Source of the DNA: Exiguobacterium profundum | GTDB taxonomy: Bacteria > Bacillota > Bacilli > Exiguobacteriales > Exiguobacteriaceae | Length of the DNA stretch: 64,000 bases | Direction: 5' to 3' | NCBI RefSeq assembly: GCF_001909285.1 | Contig: NZ_MRSV01000001.1 | Location: 949,331-1,013,330, forward strand | Shown: one piece after another, positions 36,894 through 45,777 of the stretch | Layout: each line of letters begins with the position of its first letter | How positions within the stretch are numbered: position 1 is the first letter of the stretch | Program-made: the position numbers and the translations under genes | The notes under the pieces: generated by a model | Database searches by the model: none | Told to the model about the DNA's origin: nothing | What the model saw: only the letters and a program-made list of their open reading frames with translations

Positions 36894-38030
36894 GTCGTTT
36901 TCTTCTTCATTTATGTTTTCTTCAGTGTCCGGATCGTCTTCGACGATGGAGTCCTCATCCCCGTCTGGTTCGAGCGTCGTCGGTTCTTCTGGCTCCGCTG
37001 GCTCTTCCGGTTCGCTCGGTTCCTCCGGCTCAGTCACCGGAGGATCGTCTTCAATCGGCTCTTCCGTTTCCGGTGGATCCGTCGGTTCCTCCGATTCACT
37101 CGGCGGTTCCGCAGGTTCTTCTGGCGTCACTTCAGGTGTCGTCGGTTCGGGCTCTTCCACAACCTCCTCTTCGACTTCTTCCTCGACCGGTGCCTCCGGT
37201 TCAGTGACAGGTGGGATTTCAGGTTGTGCCTCAGGAATAGAAGGTGTTTCCGGAACGACGACCGGTTCTTCTGTCAAATCCGGTTTGATCGGTTCAACCG
37301 GTGCGAGTTCGATAGGGGGTGGTGCCGGTGCATCTTTTGCGATGAACGTACGGATGTCTTGTTCAAATAATGCGGTCGGCAAGGCAATCCCACGCAAATG
37401 GATGGCGACGACTCGCCCGGATGCTGAAAGAAGTGGACTGCCATACGCATGACGTGGCAATTCAAAGTTTCGGCTATAGCCGTTCTCGGCGAATGTGACC
37501 GTACCGTTGATGCGTTCTTGCATCGTCAATGTGGTCAACGTCTCGTCCTCTGCGGCGATCGCTTGCGTGAGTGTGTATGGTGTGTTCTCCGTCTCTTCAA
37601 TTCGAATGACGGCAATGAGCTTCGTCCGACCGACGACGGTGCCGGAGACGGCCTCACCATCATGGTACATGATGATATTCGTCAACCCGGCCACATTCGA
37701 GGCGGCGGTGACGACATCGCGTGAGCTCACCAAAAATCCCGTTCCGTAACTGACGGTGAAGAGGCTATCCTGTAAGGCGGCGAAGTCGACCGGTGTCGCT
37801 TCGTCAGCGGAGACCGTATCTTCCCCAATCGGCAAGTTGACCTGATCGGCGAGCGAGTCGGACGAACGCAGCACGTCCTTGAAATAGGCGTTTCCAATGA
37901 AGGTGACAAAGGCAATGAGTGCGATAGCGAATGGAGTGGCAAATAACCAAATCGTGCGACGTGAGCGACGGCCACACGTCGGACAGATCGTTTTCGATCG
38001 TGTCTTCTTTCCGCAGTGGGGACAAGTCAC
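36873..38030 (-). CDS. Zinc-ribbon, membrane-anchored trypsin-fold pseudo-protease with acidic tail
   Basis: 385 residues from GTG 38030 (GAAGGTG upstream). Residues 3-20 form a zinc ribbon with two CxxC knuckles (CPHCGKK, CPTCGRR). A membrane helix follows (~28-48). Residues ~70-230 match a trypsin-like HtrA-type fold: GTGFLVSSRDVVTAASNVAG, and HAYGSPLLSASGRVVAIHL. The catalytic His is replaced in TAAS and the catalytic Ser in AYGSPL (normally NSGSPL), so it should be inactive. The last ~150 residues are almost entirely E, P, D, T and V. It may bind peptides or wall components rather than cut them. Confidence 0.75.
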   Translation of the reverse strand: MTCPHCGKKTRSKTICPTCGRRSRRTIWLFATPFAIALIAFVTFIGNAYFKDVLRSSDSLADQVNLPIGEDTVSADEATPVDFAALQDSLFTVSYGTGFLVSSRDVVTAASNVAGLTNIIMYHDGEAVSGTVVGRTKLIAVIRIEETENTPYTLTQAIAAEDETLTTLTMQERINGTVTFAENGYSRNFELPRHAYGSPLLSASGRVVAIHLRGIALPTALFEQDIRTFIAKDAPAPPPIELAPVEPIKPDLTEEPVVVPETPSIPEAQPEIPPVTEPEAPVEEEVEEEVVEEPEPTTPEVTPEEPAEPPSESEEPTDPPETEEPIEDDPPVTEPEEPSEPEEPAEPEEPTTLEPDGDEDSIVEDDPDTEENINEEENDTSTPSE

Positions 38031-38200
38031 AGGGGCACCTTCTTTCCATAAAGTTCGATGCTATGCTTATTCCTTCATTTGGAAAGAGGTAAACAAATAT
38101 TTTGGAGGGTGTTCGGATGAATGATGTTGTTTTCCTGAGAAAGAATGATTTTTAGGAATCGGGGAAAAAGTAGGTATGATTCCATGAAAGGAGACATGCC

Positions 38201-39331
38201 ATGCAACCCTTCTGGCTCACCCCTGCCTTTCGTAACGGGATTTGGGTGCTGCTCATCTTAACGATTCTTTTTATGTTGAAGCAAGTCGAATTTATCTTTT
38301 ACCCGCTCGGAATCTTTTTTGTTTTTTTTTTCACGCCATTTCTAATCGCAGGAGTCTTATTCTATCTCACTGTCGGATTCGTCGATTGGCTCGAAAGTAG
38401 GTTAAAGCGACGATCATTTGCGATTCTCGTTATTCTCTTGTCATTACTCCTTCTCGCTGTCTTGTTTGTGATCACCCTCGGTCCGATCTTGACTCGCCAA
38501 CTCTTTGCTCTCCTCGATGCCTTTCCACGAGTGGCGGAAGCGAGTTACCGGCAACTTGTCAACTTGTATCGAGCCTTGGAAGAGTATACGTGGTTCCAGA
38601 ACTATATCAATCAAAATGAGACCTCCATTGACACGTGGATTCGTCAATTGACGGATACGGTCGGCGCAGTGATTGGTAGTGTAGCCGGGTCACTCGGTCG
38701 TGTTCTCGCGTTTATCATCTCGGGATTATTCACCCTATTTATCGCCTTGTTCTTGTATGTGTTTATGCTGATTGATGGAGGAAAACTGGCGAGTGCGATT
38801 GTGCGCTGGGTCCCAGGAACTTATGAACAAGATGCCCGTCAAATCCTTCATGACATGCATGAGACAATCAAACGATACGTTCGAGCCCAGTTGATCGTCT
38901 GTACGTTTGTCGGCTTCTTTGCGACAATTGCGCTCTGGTTACTCGATGTCCCGTTCTTCTTGCCGCTCGGAATCTTTATCTTTGCTACGAACATCATTCC
39001 TTATTTCGGTCCTTTTCTCGGGGCCGCTCCAGCTGTCGTGATCGCGTTCATCGATGAACCGGTCAAAGCGATTTATGTCATTGTCGCGATTACCATCATT
39101 CAACAATTAGATGCCAACGTCATCTCTCCTCTTGTACAAGGAAAGTCGCTACGGGTCCACCCCATCACGATTACCTTGGTCTTACTCGTCGCAGGTCGAT
39201 TAGCCGGTATTGTCGGTATGTTGCTTGCTGTTCCTTTCTACGCCGTGTTAAAAGTCACATTTCTTAACCTTCAAAAGTTGTATCAGTTACGTAAATCGTC
39301 GAAATCACAAATTGATCGGTCAGTAAAATGA
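38201..39331 (+). CDS. AI-2E family transporter (YdbI/PerM type)
   Basis: 376 residues from ATG 38201 behind AAAGGAG. Eight or so membrane helices with a soluble loop of about 90 residues after the third (ALLDAFPRVAEASYRQLVNLYRAL). The family signature is seen in NIIPYFGPFLGAAPAVVIAF and the C-terminal ANVISPLVQGKSLRVHPITI. Members export autoinducer-2 or, as antiporters, sodium or other ions; the actual substrate here is not known. Confidence 0.88.
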   Translation: MQPFWLTPAFRNGIWVLLILTILFMLKQVEFIFYPLGIFFVFFFTPFLIAGVLFYLTVGFVDWLESRLKRRSFAILVILLSLLLLAVLFVITLGPILTRQLFALLDAFPRVAEASYRQLVNLYRALEEYTWFQNYINQNETSIDTWIRQLTDTVGAVIGSVAGSLGRVLAFIISGLFTLFIALFLYVFMLIDGGKLASAIVRWVPGTYEQDARQILHDMHETIKRYVRAQLIVCTFVGFFATIALWLLDVPFFLPLGIFIFATNIIPYFGPFLGAAPAVVIAFIDEPVKAIYVIVAITIIQQLDANVISPLVQGKSLRVHPITITLVLLVAGRLAGIVGMLLAVPFYAVLKVTFLNLQKLYQLRKSSKSQIDRSVK

Positions 39332-39433
39332 TGCTCCCGCATTATTCCATGGAAAATTTGGTCAATTGCATGAAAATCGGCGCCGGCTTTAGTATGATAA
39401 ATGAAATGAACAGACACAAAAGGGGCTCATCTC

Positions 39434-39994
39434 ATGAAATTCATCATCTTATTTGGTCCGCAAGCCGTCGGCAAGATGACGGTCGGACAGGCGCTCGCCG
39501 ACAAAACCGGACTGAAATTATTCCACAACCATATGACGATCGACCTCGTCGGACCGTTCTTCAATTACGGGACGCCGGAAGGGAAGCGACTCGTCCAACA
39601 CTTTCGTCAAGAACTGTTCGAGGCGGTCGCCAAGAGTGATTTACCCGGCATGATTTTCACGTTCGTCTGGGCGTTTGACATGCAGGAGGACTGGGATTAC
39701 GTGAAGAAGGTGACGGGCTTGTTCGAGTCACACGGGGCGGACATCTACTATGTCGAGCTCGAAGCCGAGATAGAGGAACGCCTTGCGCGCAATACGACGG
39801 AGAACCGCCTCACCCATAAACCGTCGAAACGTGACATCGCTTGGTCCGAAGCGGAACTGAAGCAGACGGCGACGATGTACCGATTGAACTCACGTCCCGC
39901 GGAGTTAGACGTCGAGCATTATCTCCGGATCGATAACACGAACTTAAGTCCAGAGGAGACAGCGGCACAGATTCAACAAGCATTTGACCTATGA
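39434..39994 (+). CDS. P-loop kinase-like protein (shikimate kinase-like fold)
   Basis: 186 residues. The P-loop reads FGPQAVGKMTVG at residues 7-18. The usual Ser/Thr after GK is Met, followed by Thr, which is normal for this family of small AAA_33/kinase-like proteins. A lid helix (ERLARNTTENRL) and the C-terminal IDNTNLSPEETA are present. Its substrate is unknown. It ends at a terminator facing the PTS operon. Confidence 0.75.
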   Translation: MKFIILFGPQAVGKMTVGQALADKTGLKLFHNHMTIDLVGPFFNYGTPEGKRLVQHFRQELFEAVAKSDLPGMIFTFVWAFDMQEDWDYVKKVTGLFESHGADIYYVELEAEIEERLARNTTENRLTHKPSKRDIAWSEAELKQTATMYRLNSRPAELDVEHYLRIDNTNLSPEETAAQIQQAFDL

Positions 39995-40028
39995 AAAAGC
40001 GAGTCCCCGTCAAAGGGAACTCGCTTTT
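39995..40028. terminator. Bidirectional terminator before the PTS operon end
   Basis: AAAAGCGAGT (39995-40004) pairs with ACTCGCTTTT (40019-40028); CCC and GGG add further pairs. Confidence 0.85.
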
Positions 40029-40029
40029 C

Positions 40030-40725
40030 TCATGCCCACCATTCGGGGCGTTCATAGTCGACCAACACCTGTTTTTCGAGGAGGCGTGGTACAAGATATG
40101 AGGTGACGTTCGGAAGACGATCATCGAGGTCGGCCGGATGGACCATCACTTCGATGGATCGTCCTGGTTCGATGGCATCGAGCGTCGCATGGGAGACGCC
40201 ATCCGCGTAGAACTGATCACTGAACCGTTCGGTCACCCACAAGTCTCGGCGTGACCCGAGCGTTGTTAAGGCCCGAAACGTCGTGTCGTATTCTTCAGCG
40301 AGACGAATGATGACGTCGTGCAGGACCGGCCAACCGTGAATGTGATGGTGGCTGTCGAGATGGTCGAGTGGAAGTCCTGTCGCAAGGAACGCCTCGATTT
40401 GGGCTTTCCACTCCAAATAGACGAGTCCCGGGTCAGGCGAGTCTTCAGTCATGAAGCGGCTCGTGTAGCGGAACGTACCATCTTCTTTCGTGAGGGGAGC
40501 ACTCGTGTCGGCGAGCGGTTTGCCCCAAGACAAGACGAGATGGACCCCGACACGGAGCGACGGATGTTGTTTCGCGAGTCGGACCGCTTCCTCGACGGCA
40601 TACCCGTTCATGATCATCGTCGCCGAATTGACGATTCCATTCACGTGACTGTCGAGTGTGCCGGCGTTCACACCCGTCGTCAAGCCGAAGTCATCGGCGT
40701 TGACGAGGACGAACGTTTTAAGCAT
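40030..40725 (-). CDS. chbG: ChbG/YdjC family carbohydrate deacetylase
   Basis: 231 residues. Zn-dependent deacetylase with NADDFG (catalytic and metal Asp, residues 9-14), GVHLVLSWG and DSHHHIHGWP (metal His). In Escherichia coli ChbG removes one acetyl group from chitobiose- or chitotriose-6-phosphate so that the GH4 glucosidase can act. Its presence as last gene of the operon, overlapping IIB by 8 bases, suggests that the transported sugar is diacetylchitobiose, though cellobiose-type operons also carry this family. Confidence 0.85.
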   Translation of the reverse strand: MLKTFVLVNADDFGLTTGVNAGTLDSHVNGIVNSATMIMNGYAVEEAVRLAKQHPSLRVGVHLVLSWGKPLADTSAPLTKEDGTFRYTSRFMTEDSPDPGLVYLEWKAQIEAFLATGLPLDHLDSHHHIHGWPVLHDVIIRLAEEYDTTFRALTTLGSRRDLWVTERFSDQFYADGVSHATLDAIEPGRSIEVMVHPADLDDRLPNVTSYLVPRLLEKQVLVDYERPEWWA

Positions 40726-41011
40726 TGACGAGACCGAGTGCCTGGTCGAGGACCAGGTCGCCTTTCATCATCCCATACGCCATGTTATCGATGACCGCGA
40801 CCGGGACGTCGACGGACGACTTGATTTTGCCTTCGAGGTAGCGGACTTGTGGTCCGATCAAGATGACGTCGACGTTCGACTGTTCTTTCAAGCGCGACTC
40901 CGGAATCGCGTCAATGGATGCGTCGAGTCCGCGTGCGGCAGCTTCCTTCCGCATTTTTTCCACTAAGATTGATGTCGACATTCCTGCCGAGCAGACGAGT
41001 AAGATGTTCAT
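40718..41011 (-). CDS. chbB: PTS lactose/cellobiose-family IIB component
   Basis: 97 residues. The phosphorylated cysteine is C8 in LLVCSAGMSTS, the standard P-loop of this family. Takes phosphate from the IIA protein and passes it to the sugar carried by IIC. Overlaps the IIA gene by 4 bases and chbG by 8. Confidence 0.92.
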   Translation of the reverse strand: MNILLVCSAGMSTSILVEKMRKEAAARGLDASIDAIPESRLKEQSNVDVILIGPQVRYLEGKIKSSVDVPVAVIDNMAYGMMKGDLVLDQALGLVNA

Positions 41012-41340
41012 GTCGTTTCCTCCAATCGATTCAAACGGGTGATCATGTCAATCATTTCGACGGCGAGTTCTTTCACGGTCATCGCCGTCATAAGATGGTC
41101 TTGTGCGTGGACGAGGAGGACGCTCATGTCGCTCGTCGTCCCCCGTGCCTCTTCTTGTAACAGCTCCGTTTGTAGCTTGTGTGCGTCCAAGAAGGCCGCG
41201 TCGGCTTCTTTCAACTTTGCCGCCGCTTCGTCCGCTTCACCGCGTTTCGCGGCAGCGATAGCCTCGAATGCAGATGAGCGTGCATTTCCGGCATGTAAGA
41301 TAATCATAAACGAGAGTTCTTGGATGGTTTCGGTTTTCAC
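41008..41340 (-). CDS. chbA: PTS lactose/cellobiose-family IIA component
   Basis: 110 residues, all-helical trimeric type. The phosphorylated histidine is in VLLVHAQDHLM (about residue 78). The N-terminal helices (ELSFMIILHAGNARSSAFEAI) match the family. Accepts phosphate from HPr. Overlaps IIC by 4 bases. Confidence 0.92.
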   Translation of the reverse strand: MKTETIQELSFMIILHAGNARSSAFEAIAAAKRGEADEAAAKLKEADAAFLDAHKLQTELLQEEARGTTSDMSVLLVHAQDHLMTAMTVKELAVEMIDMITRLNRLEETT

Positions 41341-42656
41341 GAAATCTTTTCTCCTTCCTCAGTAGCAGCTTTGTTTTTATTGATTTCGGCTGTCATCGCC
41401 TTCGCTCCTGCCATGACGAATGGAATATACATCGCTGTCGCAATCGACAAGTTGACGATTTGGAGCAAGACGCCGCGAACGCTACCGCCCGTCACCAAAT
41501 AGCCACTGATGATTGGTGGTGTTGTCCATGGGACGATGGCGACTGTCTTCGGAACCATGCCTGTCGAGAGCGCGACATAAGAGACGATGGTGAGCGTGAC
41601 CGGCACTAAGATGAACGGTACGAGCATGATCGGGTTCAATACGATCGGAAGACCGAAGATGACCGGTTCGTTGATGTTAAAGAGACTGGCTGGTGTCGAC
41701 AGTTTTGCCACTTGGTGATACGGGTGATTCCGTTGTTTGCGGACGACGATGAAGATCGCGAGTAAGAGCGCGAACGTCGTACCCGATCCACCCATGAAGA
41801 CGAACGCATCCAAGAACGGTTTTGTGACCGTGTACGGTACATCAAACGCTGACGTTCCAGCTTGGAAGGCAGCCAAGTTTTGCTCGATGAGCGGGAGGTA
41901 GACCGGTTCGATGACCGAGCCGATGATGTTCGTCCCGTGAAGCCCGAAGAACCAAAGGATGTGGTTCAAGAAGGCGATGAGCAAGGCAGCCGGGAGTGAG
42001 TCGCCGAATCCTTGGAGCGGTTGTTGGATCGCTTTAAAGATGACTTCAAATACACTGAGTTCGACGACGAGCGTCATGAAGAGCTGGAATCCTGCGACAA
42101 CCGTCAAGATGATCATTGATGGGATGAGCGCTTGGAATGAACGTGTGACCCCACCTGGTACACCTTCTGGCATCTTGATCGTCAGTTTCGTATTGATGAG
42201 GTAGCGGAACATTTCTGTAACGACAATCGATACGATGATGGCGACGAAGAGACCTTGTGCGCCGAGCCATGCGAAGTTGAGACCCCAGTCAGCAGTGACC
42301 GGTACGAGCATGATATACGAGGCGAGCGACAAGATCCCCGCCGCGAGCCCGTCAATCCCGTATGAACGGGCCAAGTTATACCCGATCGAGAAGGCGATCA
42401 GGAGCCCGAGTATCGCGAAGGACGCGTTCCAAATGCTACCGCCAAGCCCTTGCCAATTACCTTCGCCGAACATGCTGTTCATCGAGCCGACGAAGTCGAG
42501 TGAGAGACCACCGATGTTGATGGCTGGGAAGTTGTTAATGAGGACCGCGAGCGACCCGACGATGATGAGTGGCATGACGGAAACGAATCCGTCACGGATG
42601 GCGACTAAGTGCCTTTGGGACCCAATACGTCCCGCGATTTCAATAAACTTGTTCAT
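41337..42656 (-). CDS. chbC: PTS lactose/cellobiose-family IIC permease
   Basis: 439 residues, about ten membrane helices. Family motifs visible: RDGFVSVMPLIIVGSLAVL at the N-terminus, LNHILWFFGLHGTNIIG, GGSGTTFALLLAIF, and FNINEPVIFGLPIVLNP. Carries the beta-disaccharide across the membrane while IIB phosphorylates it. Overlaps the GH4 gene by 4 bases. Confidence 0.93.
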   Translation of the reverse strand: MNKFIEIAGRIGSQRHLVAIRDGFVSVMPLIIVGSLAVLINNFPAINIGGLSLDFVGSMNSMFGEGNWQGLGGSIWNASFAILGLLIAFSIGYNLARSYGIDGLAAGILSLASYIMLVPVTADWGLNFAWLGAQGLFVAIIVSIVVTEMFRYLINTKLTIKMPEGVPGGVTRSFQALIPSMIILTVVAGFQLFMTLVVELSVFEVIFKAIQQPLQGFGDSLPAALLIAFLNHILWFFGLHGTNIIGSVIEPVYLPLIEQNLAAFQAGTSAFDVPYTVTKPFLDAFVFMGGSGTTFALLLAIFIVVRKQRNHPYHQVAKLSTPASLFNINEPVIFGLPIVLNPIMLVPFILVPVTLTIVSYVALSTGMVPKTVAIVPWTTPPIISGYLVTGGSVRGVLLQIVNLSIATAMYIPFVMAGAKAMTAEINKNKAATEEGEKIS

Positions 42657-43972
42657 GAGTAAACCTCCTTCTTAAATTGGGGTAGGTACGCCTCGTGCGC
42701 TGTGAACAGCTCTTTAAGAAGCGGGTCGATCCGTTTCTCGTCCTGGATGAGCGGGTTCATGAGGCAGGCAAGGTAGGCGTCCTCGTACGTGCCGGATACA
42801 GCCGCTTGGATGGCGAGCTGTTCAAACGTTTTTAAGTTCGTGATGAGCCCACGGATCGGTAGCGGCAACGCGCCGATGGAGATTGGGCGAGGCCCCGACT
42901 TCGTGATGACGGCGTTCACTTCGATGACCGCATCGTCTGGTAAATCTCGAATCGTGCCGTTATTGAGCGTGTTGACCGTCTGGATGTCACCGCGGTCGTT
43001 GTGAATCGAGTCCATCAAGTTGCAGGCGGCGTCTGAATAGTAGGCGCCTCCACGTTTTTCAAGCTCTTCCGGTTTGACGGCGAGATCGACGTCTTTGTAT
43101 TTCTCGAACAACTGTGTCTCGACTTGTTGCACGACTTCGGCACGGGTGCCATTTTGTGCGTACGCCTTAAGATCTTTCTTCAACACATCTTTCGTCTGGA
43201 AGTAATACTGGTGATACGGGTTCGGTAACATGCCGAGTGACGATAGGAACGATTCGCTCCAACCGAGACCGACGATGTTCGCCGGCGAGTAATCGTTGCC
43301 TGAGTTGAGCGAGGCGAGGACGTCACTCGTCCGGTCCACGCCGTCGACCCATACGTGACGACCGAAGACGAAATGGTTCAATCCGATAAATTCAATCGCG
43401 ACTCGTTCGACAGGTGTCTCGAGGATCTCAGCGACCGAGTTTCGCATGTTGAACGGGATGTTGCATACACCGATGACCTTCTTATGAGATGAGTGCTTGA
43501 GTACGGCCTCGGTGACGATGCCCGCCGGATTGGTGAAGTTGACGAGCCAGGCATCCGGACAAATCTCGGCGACTTCATTTGCCAAGTCGATCAAGACCGG
43601 GATGGTACGGAATGCTTTGAATAATCCGCCTGCGCCGTTCGTCTCTTGCCCGATGAAGCCGTGCTTGAGCGGGATGCGTTCATCGAGCGCGCGTGCCTTG
43701 AGTCCACCGACCCGAATCTGTGTGGATACAAAATCTGCGCCGACGAGTGCGGCTCTTCGATCGAGCGTCCAACTGAGTGTGATCTCGGCGTTTGCCTTTT
43801 CAATCATCCGCTGAGCGAGACGACCGACAATCTCTAGTTTCTCCCTCCCTTCTTCGATATCGACGAGCACGATCTCCCGAACGGGGAACGTTGCCTGTCG
43901 ATCAATCAATCCTTCGATGATTTCCGGGGTGTAACTGGACCCACCGCCGATGATGACGACCTTGACTGCCAT
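42653..43972 (-). CDS. chbF: GH4 6-phospho-beta-glucosidase
   Basis: 439 residues from ATG 43972 (AAAGGAGGAG upstream). NAD- and metal-dependent glycosidase that hydrolyses 6-phospho-beta-disaccharides by oxidation and elimination. Visible are the NAD site GGGSSYTPEIIEGL (residues 9-22), NFTNPAGIVTEA, the metal Cys in GVCNIPFNM and the His in GLNHFVFG. First gene of the operon. The open frame extends far upstream on this strand, but that part is antisense to the regulator gene and not coding. Confidence 0.93.
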   Translation of the reverse strand: MAVKVVIIGGGSSYTPEIIEGLIDRQATFPVREIVLVDIEEGREKLEIVGRLAQRMIEKANAEITLSWTLDRRAALVGADFVSTQIRVGGLKARALDERIPLKHGFIGQETNGAGGLFKAFRTIPVLIDLANEVAEICPDAWLVNFTNPAGIVTEAVLKHSSHKKVIGVCNIPFNMRNSVAEILETPVERVAIEFIGLNHFVFGRHVWVDGVDRTSDVLASLNSGNDYSPANIVGLGWSESFLSSLGMLPNPYHQYYFQTKDVLKKDLKAYAQNGTRAEVVQQVETQLFEKYKDVDLAVKPEELEKRGGAYYSDAACNLMDSIHNDRGDIQTVNTLNNGTIRDLPDDAVIEVNAVITKSGPRPISIGALPLPIRGLITNLKTFEQLAIQAAVSGTYEDAYLACLMNPLIQDEKRIDPLLKELFTAHEAYLPQFKKEVYS

Positions 43973-43989
43973 GGTGCCAACTCCTCCTT

Positions 43990-44004
43990 TTGAAAGCGAT
44001 TTCT
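43990..44004. promoter_or_regulatory. CcpA cre site
   Basis: TTGAAAGCGATTTCT matches every position of the degenerate cre consensus WTGNAANCGNWNNCW. It lies between the operon promoter and the GH4 start codon, so CcpA would block transcription when glucose is present. Confidence 0.8.
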
Positions 44005-44017
44005 TTTTGTCGTAACA

Positions 44018-44046
44018 AATATAACAAATGATACAACTTTCAGCAA
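44018..44046 (-). promoter_or_regulatory. Promoter of the PTS/GH4 operon
   Basis: On the minus strand TTGCTG (44041-44046) and TATATT (44018-44023) are 17 bases apart. Confidence 0.6.
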
Positions 44047-44053
44047 AAAAAAA

Positions 44054-44096
44054 AATACAAATAATACAAATAAGTTTTTGTATTTGCTTTTGTATG
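44054..44096. promoter_or_regulatory. Probable GntR-family operator
   Basis: Inverted repeat AATACAAA (44063-44070) and TTTGTATT (44077-44084) with a 6-base spacer. A second AATACAAA lies 9 bases to the left and a second TTTGTAT to the right. It lies between the divergent operon and regulator gene, next to both promoters. Confidence 0.65.
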
Positions 44097-44146
44097 CTTG
44101 CTGTATCACAATAAAGGAACCAACCCAACGTAAAGGAGATGGAGAC

Positions 44147-44863
44147 ATGTCGCAATCGACGCTCCAAACCGCAATCAAGGATGAACTGCTGTCCCGCATC
44201 AAGAGTGGGCACTATAAAGAAGGGGAAAAATTTCCGACCGAATACGCGCTTTGCGAGGAGTTCGATGTGAGCCGGACGACGGTGCGTGGCGCCCTCAACC
44301 AGTTGACGACGGAAGGCTATCTGGTCCGTCAACAAGGTCGCGGGACGTTCGTCGCCGGGAAGAAAGTACAACAGACGTTGTCGTACACGCCGAACAACTA
44401 TGCGGCCCAGCTTGCCGTTCAAGGGAAACGTGGGCAAGTCGCCTTGATCGACATCTCGGTCATCTCGGCTTCCGGTCAAATCGCATCGGTGTTTGAAGCG
44501 GAAGACAACGCCCCGATTCAAAAGATTGAGCGAATCCGTCATGCGGACGGGGAACCGACGCAGTATGAGGTCTCGTTCATCCCGTGGCAGATCGCACCGG
44601 GGATCACGAAAGAACAGGCGGAGCATTCACTCTTCCGGACACTAGCGGAGGTCCATGACGTTCATGTCGCGAAGACGACGGAGGCATTGGAGATTGCCTT
44701 AGCTGATGAGAAGGTGAGTGCGCTCCTCGACTGTCCACTCGGATCACCGTGCTTCCATATCGAGACGGTGACAGAGGATGAGTCGGGACGGGCGATTGAA
44801 TACTCACGCTCCTACTTCCGCGGGGACAAGACGAGCTTCGTCATCGAACGGGATTATAACTAA
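44147..44863 (+). CDS. GntR/HutC-family transcriptional regulator of the PTS operon
   Basis: 238 residues from ATG 44147 (AAAGGAG upstream). N-terminal winged HTH (KDELLSRIKSGHYKEGEKFPTE, CEEFDVSRTTVRGALNQL, VRQQGRGTFV) and a C-terminal UTRA effector domain that usually binds a sugar phosphate. Divergent from the PTS operon with paired operator repeats in between, so it very likely represses that operon and itself until the phosphorylated disaccharide appears. Confidence 0.9.
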   Translation: MSQSTLQTAIKDELLSRIKSGHYKEGEKFPTEYALCEEFDVSRTTVRGALNQLTTEGYLVRQQGRGTFVAGKKVQQTLSYTPNNYAAQLAVQGKRGQVALIDISVISASGQIASVFEAEDNAPIQKIERIRHADGEPTQYEVSFIPWQIAPGITKEQAEHSLFRTLAEVHDVHVAKTTEALEIALADEKVSALLDCPLGSPCFHIETVTEDESGRAIEYSRSYFRGDKTSFVIERDYN

Positions 44864-44865
44864 CA

Positions 44866-44906
44866 AAAGCGCCCGACTGTTTCGTGTGGAAACGGTCGAG
44901 CGCTTT
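44866..44906 (+). terminator. Terminator of the GntR gene
   Basis: Outer stem AAAGCGC (44866-44872) with GCGCTTT (44900-44906), and an inner stem GACTGTTTC with GAAACGGTC. Confidence 0.75.
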
Positions 44907-45075
44907 GTTCGTTTAACCAAAAACAAAAAGAAATATGGTCATTTTGAGTGGAAATGACTATGTTCAACAAAACTGAGTACGAATCTCTCATATTCGCAAC
45001 AACCGATTACAGACTGCATTCTTGACCACCTCATCCTCTCTTTTTTGTACACTTGAACCAGGAGGCGAGAGAAGC

Positions 45076-45777
45076 ATGTCAATCATTGAATTCAAAGATG
45101 TGAGTCATCAAGACATTCTGCACCATGTGTCCGGGACGTTTCGAGAAGGACGAATCACGACGTTCGTCGGACCGAGCGGCGCCGGCAAGACAACGTGTCT
45201 GAAGCATATCAACGGATTGCTGTCACCGGACACCGGCACGATTCTTTTTAAAGGGGAAGACATCGCGGAGATGGACATCCTCGAGCTACGAAAGAAAATC
45301 GGGATGGCGTTCCAAAGTGCGCCGATGATTCAAGGGACCGTATACGACAACTTGAATCTCCCGAAAGCCATCTTCGACGAGACACTTGACCGCGACCGGG
45401 CTTCCGAATTGCTCCATCGCGTCGACTTGAGTGAGGCGCTCCTCGACCAACCCGTCAAATCACTATCGGGTGGGGAACGGAGTCGGGTCGCCATCGCCCG
45501 GACGCTCGTCAATAAACCGGACGTGCTCTTACTCGATGAAATTACGGCGAGCCTTGATTACCGGACGGTGAAAGAGATCGAGCGACTCATTCGAAAACTG
45601 CAACAATCATACGGTGTGACCGTCATTTGGATCACCCATGACCTCGACCAGGCACGGCGGGTGAGTGACGACATGTGGTTCTTGAAGGACGGGGAACTAC
45701 TTGCATTTGGGGACGCATCGTTCATCGATGAGTCGGACAATCCCGTCATCCAACGATTTGTCAGGGGGGAAGATTGA
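45076..45777 (+). CDS. fetA: ABC transporter ATPase, FetA/YbbL type
   Basis: 233 residues from ATG 45076 (AGGAGGCGAGAG upstream). Walker A GPSGAGKTT, Q-loop AFQSAPMIQGTVYDNL, signature LSGGERSR, Walker B VLLLDEITASLD, and switch His in WITHDLDQ. Stop and next start overlap (TGATG). In Escherichia coli the FetAB pair exports iron; other names for this family are YbbL/YbbM. Substrate here is not proven. Confidence 0.85.
   Translation: MSIIEFKDVSHQDILHHVSGTFREGRITTFVGPSGAGKTTCLKHINGLLSPDTGTILFKGEDIAEMDILELRKKIGMAFQSAPMIQGTVYDNLNLPKAIFDETLDRDRASELLHRVDLSEALLDQPVKSLSGGERSRVAIARTLVNKPDVLLLDEITASLDYRTVKEIERLIRKLQQSYGVTVIWITHDLDQARRVSDDMWFLKDGELLAFGDASFIDESDNPVIQRFVRGED

Noticed and set aside
36851-37452. 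Ser/Gly/Val-rich plus-strand open frames
   Set aside because: They are the reverse reading of the Glu/Pro-rich tail on the minus strand; composition alone keeps them open.
43973-44626. Long upstream extension of the GH4 reading frame on the minus strand
   Set aside because: It lies antisense to the GntR-family regulator gene, has no family match, and a strong ribosome site marks ATG 43972 as the true start.
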